Assembly: GCA_024644875.1 (NCBI GenBank)
Contig: JAHEGY010000013.1
Span: 1 to 58,952, forward strand
Reading direction: 5' to 3'
Origin: Cyclobacteriaceae bacterium
Lineage (GTDB): Bacteria; Bacteroidota; Bacteroidia; Cytophagales; Cyclobacteriaceae
DNA: 58,952 nt
The position numbers and the translations under genes were made by a program. Shown here piece by piece: positions 56,409 through 58,952 of the stretch (its first letter is position 1; the number at the start of each line of letters is the position of its first letter). The notes beneath the pieces were generated by a model, which was given only the letters and a program-made list of their open reading frames with translations, was not told the DNA's origin and made no database searches.

Positions 56409-57488
56409 TCAGAGATCCAGAATTAATTGGGAACCTGAGCCATCCTCTTTGTTTTCATGCTCTTCGTGATTGAGGTGAGATAGTGTTATTCCCAGCAAGC
56501 GGATACCATTTCTTATTTCAACCTGATCAAGTAATTCCTCATACAAAGACCTTATATGAGACTTGTCTTGAATCCAACCATCAACCGTTTTGCTTCTTGT
56601 AATTTGTTGAAAATCAGAATATTTAACTTTTATAGTTAAAGTTTTACCTTTAGTATTTGATTTTTTTAACCGTATATGCAGGATTTCCAATATATTCTCC
56701 AATTCATTTCTTACTTCCTGCATATCAATAAGATCTTTAGTGAATGTATTTTCTGCACCCAGCGATTTGCGAATTCTGTTTGGGTTTACCTCCCGGTTAT
56801 CTTCAGCACGGGCGATTTGAAAGTAATACGAACCTACCTTTCCGAACCTGCGTGTCAACTCCCTCTTGGACAGCTGCTTTAAGTCATACCCGGTTTTAAT
56901 GCCGAGTTCATGCATTTTCCGGGCTGTAACCTTTCCGATTCCAAAGAACTTTTCAACAGGAAGTTTTTCAACAAATTCAACGGCTTTTTCCGGAGGAATC
57001 AGGAACAGGCCATCTGGTTTTTGCATATCGGAGGCGATCTTAGCCAGGAATTTATTCATGGATATCCCAGCTGAGGCCGTTAAATGCGTCTTTTCTTTGA
57101 TTTTCTGCTTGATTTCCTTTGCAATAATTGTGGCTGACGGAATATTTATCTTGTTTTCAGAAACATCAAGAAATGCTTCATCCAGGGACAATGGCTCAAC
57201 TAAGTCGGTGTACTGATGAAATATCTCGCGGATCTCATCAGAAACCTTTTTATATGCATCAAATCTAGGTCGAACAAATATAAGATCAGGACATAGCCTG
57301 GCTGCAACCTTGGAAGGCATTGCAGATTTAACACCATATCTCCGGGCTTCATAACTGGCAGTGGTAAGCACTCCCCGCGTCCCGGGTGAACCAACAGCGA
57401 CAGGTTTGCCTTTAAGTTCGGGATTATCCCTTTGTTCTACGGATGCATAAAAAGCATCCATGTCAATATGAATAATTTTGCGAACCAT
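56409..57488 (-). CDS. dinB: DNA polymerase IV (Y-family, translesion)
   Basis: A 359-residue error-prone polymerase. The palm residues are in IIHIDMDAFYASVEQRD (Asp9, Asp11) and EPLSLDEAFLDVS (Asp103, Glu104). The thumb helix-hairpin-helix FFGIGKVTARKMHELGI and little-finger region follow. The C-terminus QLILDL matches the beta-clamp-binding peptide of Pol IV (QLVLGL in E. coli). Length is normal. A 16-bp palindrome lies 32 bases upstream of the ATG, suggesting damage-responsive control (inference). It stands alone; no umuC, imuB or lexA gene is nearby. Confidence 0.96.
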   Translation of the reverse strand: MVRKIIHIDMDAFYASVEQRDNPELKGKPVAVGSPGTRGVLTTASYEARRYGVKSAMPSKVAARLCPDLIFVRPRFDAYKKVSDEIREIFHQYTDLVEPLSLDEAFLDVSENKINIPSATIIAKEIKQKIKEKTHLTASAGISMNKFLAKIASDMQKPDGLFLIPPEKAVEFVEKLPVEKFFGIGKVTARKMHELGIKTGYDLKQLSKRELTRRFGKVGSYYFQIARAEDNREVNPNRIRKSLGAENTFTKDLIDMQEVRNELENILEILHIRLKKSNTKGKTLTIKVKYSDFQQITRSKTVDGWIQDKSHIRSLYEELLDQVEIRNGIRLLGITLSHLNHEEHENKEDGSGSQLILDL

Positions 57489-57520
57489 ACTGGAAATCTA
57501 TCCGATTTTGTCCTAAATTG

Positions 57521-57536
57521 AACAATTAATTGTTCG
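57521..57536. promoter_or_regulatory. 16-bp perfect palindrome upstream of dinB
   Basis: GAACAATTAATTGTTC is a perfect 16-bp inverted repeat. On the dinB strand, TTG within it is followed 22 bases later by TAGATTTC, close to the TAnnTTTG -7 consensus. A repressor bound here would cover the -33 element. GAAC...GTTC is reminiscent of Gram-positive-type LexA boxes, but the central spacing of 8 bases differs from the usual 4. Confidence 0.5.
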
Positions 57537-57644
57537 TTTTTTAATATTTTTGGATTTTAAAAATAACACAATTATCTGAGAATAAGTTTATTAGAAAATC
57601 TGGTTTGATATTTGAATGAAAGTAAATAAAAAATTTTCGTAGCT

Positions 57645-57845
57645 ATGAAATTATTGATCGCGGTATTACTTTTCTGCATATTGTTTGTCATGTGCTGGCC
57701 TTTGGCTGTGGGGTTATTTTTTCTTCTTTTCTTTGTTTGGCTTTTGCTACTTCCTTTTGCAATAGTTGGATTCACGCTTGGCGTAGTGTTCAAGATAATT
57801 GGTGCAATTTTTATGCTTCCATTTAAATTATTCGCCGCAATATAG
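57645..57845 (+). CDS. Small hydrophobic membrane protein
   Basis: A 66-residue, almost wholly hydrophobic protein with two membrane segments (about 1-30 LLIAVLLFCILFVMCW and 35-60 LLPFAIVGFTLGVVF) and an aromatic-rich centre. The ATG at 57645 has AGCT upstream but no strong ribosome-binding site. No family I can name; small membrane proteins of this kind are common in Bacteroidota. Divergent from dinB with 156 bp between starts. Confidence 0.6.
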   Translation: MKLLIAVLLFCILFVMCWPLAVGLFFLLFFVWLLLLPFAIVGFTLGVVFKIIGAIFMLPFKLFAAI

Positions 57846-58136
57846 CATATCCTGAATCATAATATTATTTTCCTGACTCATAAATCCTTTGTTTTTCTTC
57901 TAAGATTAGGCTTATAGGCTTTCATAAAATTGGAGTAATTCATACACTGAGTTTTATCTACTAACTAATCACTTATTACCGGAATACGCATTTCCTCTTT
58001 CTGATCTTGTTCAAATTGAATTGTTACTAAATCACATCTCTTTAAGCGCTGTAAAAAATATTTAATTTTTATATGTGAAAATTTTTGAAACCAAATTTAT
58101 TTCCGTAAGTTCCGGATTAAACCAAATTTTACAACC

Positions 58137-58940
58137 ATGAAAAACTTTAAATCTGATCGCTTAAAATTTATTATTGCTTCTGTATTGGTGGCAGTTATCC
58201 TTAATTTTCAAAGTGCTATAGCACAAGAGGAAAATGAAAGTATAAGTATCTATCAATATCGAAGAGTTGACAATGATAAAGTCAACGAATTCATTGAAAG
58301 AGAAACTAAGTACTGGAGCAAGGTTGCTCAAAAAGCAATGGATGAAGGAAAACTTGGATTCTGGGCTTTATTACAAAAAATGGGAGGGTATGATATGCCG
58401 AACTCTTCCAATTTCTTGTTCATAAATACATTCCCGAATCTACCTGATTACGATAAAATGGGAGATATTTGGAATCCACAGGCTGTTTTTCCGGATGTGC
58501 CTATGGAAGATATGGAAACTGGCTCCATGGGTGTCAATACAAGTATGATATTCGTAAAATCAGCCGGATGGACTGAAGTTGAAGGTGTTAACCCGGAAGA
58601 GGATTTGAAATATATCACTATGGTGTATCACAATGCCAACGATCCTGCGGGGCTTATTGCTGCAGAGAATGAAGTGTGGGCTCCCTTTATTAAAACTGCC
58701 ATGGATGAAGGTAAAACCAACCAGAAGGCCTGGGGAAATGCAAGAATATTATCACCAACCGGGGAGGATATCAAATTTAATACAATTTCATACGATATTT
58801 ATCCCAGTTTAAAAGATGCTCTTAATCAAACTTGGACAGGCGATCTCCAACCACCTGATATGACTAAAATAGGAGAGGCTGAAGGCAACCCAAGGGCCAG
58901 CGTTGTTTACAGGATTGTACATGTTGTTAGTGCTGATTAA
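58137..58940 (+). CDS. Secreted protein with an internally duplicated domain
   Basis: A 267-residue exported protein (signal peptide ending FQSAIAQEE, about residue 30). Two similar halves are visible: residues about 36-130 (IYQYRRVDNDKVNEFIERET, then VAQKAMDEGKLGFWALL) and about 157-250 (ITMVYHNANDPAGLIAAENE, then IKTAMDEGKTNQKAWGNARI). Both share the core AMDEGK followed by an aromatic-rich strand, suggesting tandem dimeric alpha/beta-barrel (ABM-like) domains. No catalytic motif recognised. The gene is complete within the window. Confidence 0.75.
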   Translation: MKNFKSDRLKFIIASVLVAVILNFQSAIAQEENESISIYQYRRVDNDKVNEFIERETKYWSKVAQKAMDEGKLGFWALLQKMGGYDMPNSSNFLFINTFPNLPDYDKMGDIWNPQAVFPDVPMEDMETGSMGVNTSMIFVKSAGWTEVEGVNPEEDLKYITMVYHNANDPAGLIAAENEVWAPFIKTAMDEGKTNQKAWGNARILSPTGEDIKFNTISYDIYPSLKDALNQTWTGDLQPPDMTKIGEAEGNPRASVVYRIVHVVSAD

Positions 58941-58952
58941 TATTAATAACCT

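Noticed and set aside
1-58952. CRISPR arrays, tRNA or rRNA genes, transposases, toxin-antitoxin or phage-defence genes
   Set aside because: I looked for them in the intergenic regions and among the proteins and found none that can be supported.

Overview
The window looks like a chromosomal segment of a Bacteroidota bacterium, probably a marine or sediment member of Cytophagia or Flavobacteriia. The DNA is AT-rich. Many secreted proteins carry lipoprotein signals. The window also has MacB/FtsX-type permeases, kinases with the AHEIQNP box, a fused 2-oxoacid:ferredoxin oxidoreductase alpha subunit, GH2/GH13/GH43 and sulfatase enzymes, and TAnnTTTG-like promoter elements. The lower-rank assignment is a guess. 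I see no rRNA, tRNA, CRISPR array, phage, insertion sequence or conjugation gene.

Layout. 0.1-5.5 kb: a membrane LytTR regulator, a small secreted protein, a secreted alpha-galactosidase-like hydrolase, a GH43-like propeller protein and deoC. 5.7-12.2 kb: housekeeping genes (POT peptide transporter, cold-shock protein, SUI1-type factor, TruC-like pseudouridine synthase, SLC12-like transporter, cyclophilin). 12.2-18.9 kb: a 601-residue protein that looks like a distant nitronate-monooxygenase-type flavoprotein, divergent from an operon of GMC oxidoreductase, small partner, aldehyde dehydrogenase and PLP alanine-racemase-fold enzyme. A 15-bp dyad lies between the two.

19.4-29.7 kb is a signalling island: a kinase-gene remnant, a small protein, a FIST sensor, three histidine kinases with near-identical cores (one has four tandem GAF-like repeats, one has a TPR periplasmic domain), a lone receiver and a receiver-adenylate/guanylate cyclase. 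Overlapping or nearly abutting genes suggest one transcription unit. 29.8-37 kb: an FtsX-type permease, GH2 and GH13 lipoproteins and a CxxC thioredoxin-fold lipoprotein. 37-46 kb: two outer-membrane barrel proteins, two metallo-beta-lactamase-fold hydrolases, a frameshifted cardiolipin synthase remnant, an SDR, a Tat-type sugar isomerase-like lipoprotein, DUF1761, a beta-helix protein and an esterase. 46-52 kb: DUF502, an SDR, an exported nickel superoxide dismutase, korB/korA and a stand-alone protein resembling the N-terminal region of translation factor IF-2. 52-59 kb: a second Tat-type sugar isomerase-like protein, an FKBP lipoprotein, a sulfatase lipoprotein, DNA polymerase IV behind a 16-bp palindrome, a tiny membrane protein and a secreted protein with a duplicated domain.

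The most unusual items are the exported NiSOD whose predicted signal-peptidase site would itself expose the nickel-hook histidine, the FIST/three-kinase/cyclase island, the IF-2 N-terminal-like orphan and the 601-residue flavoprotein-like protein. The carbohydrate enzymes (galactosidase-like, GH43, GH2, GH13, sulfatase, beta-helix, isomerases) suggest degradation of plant or algal glycans, but no SusC/SusD pair is present.
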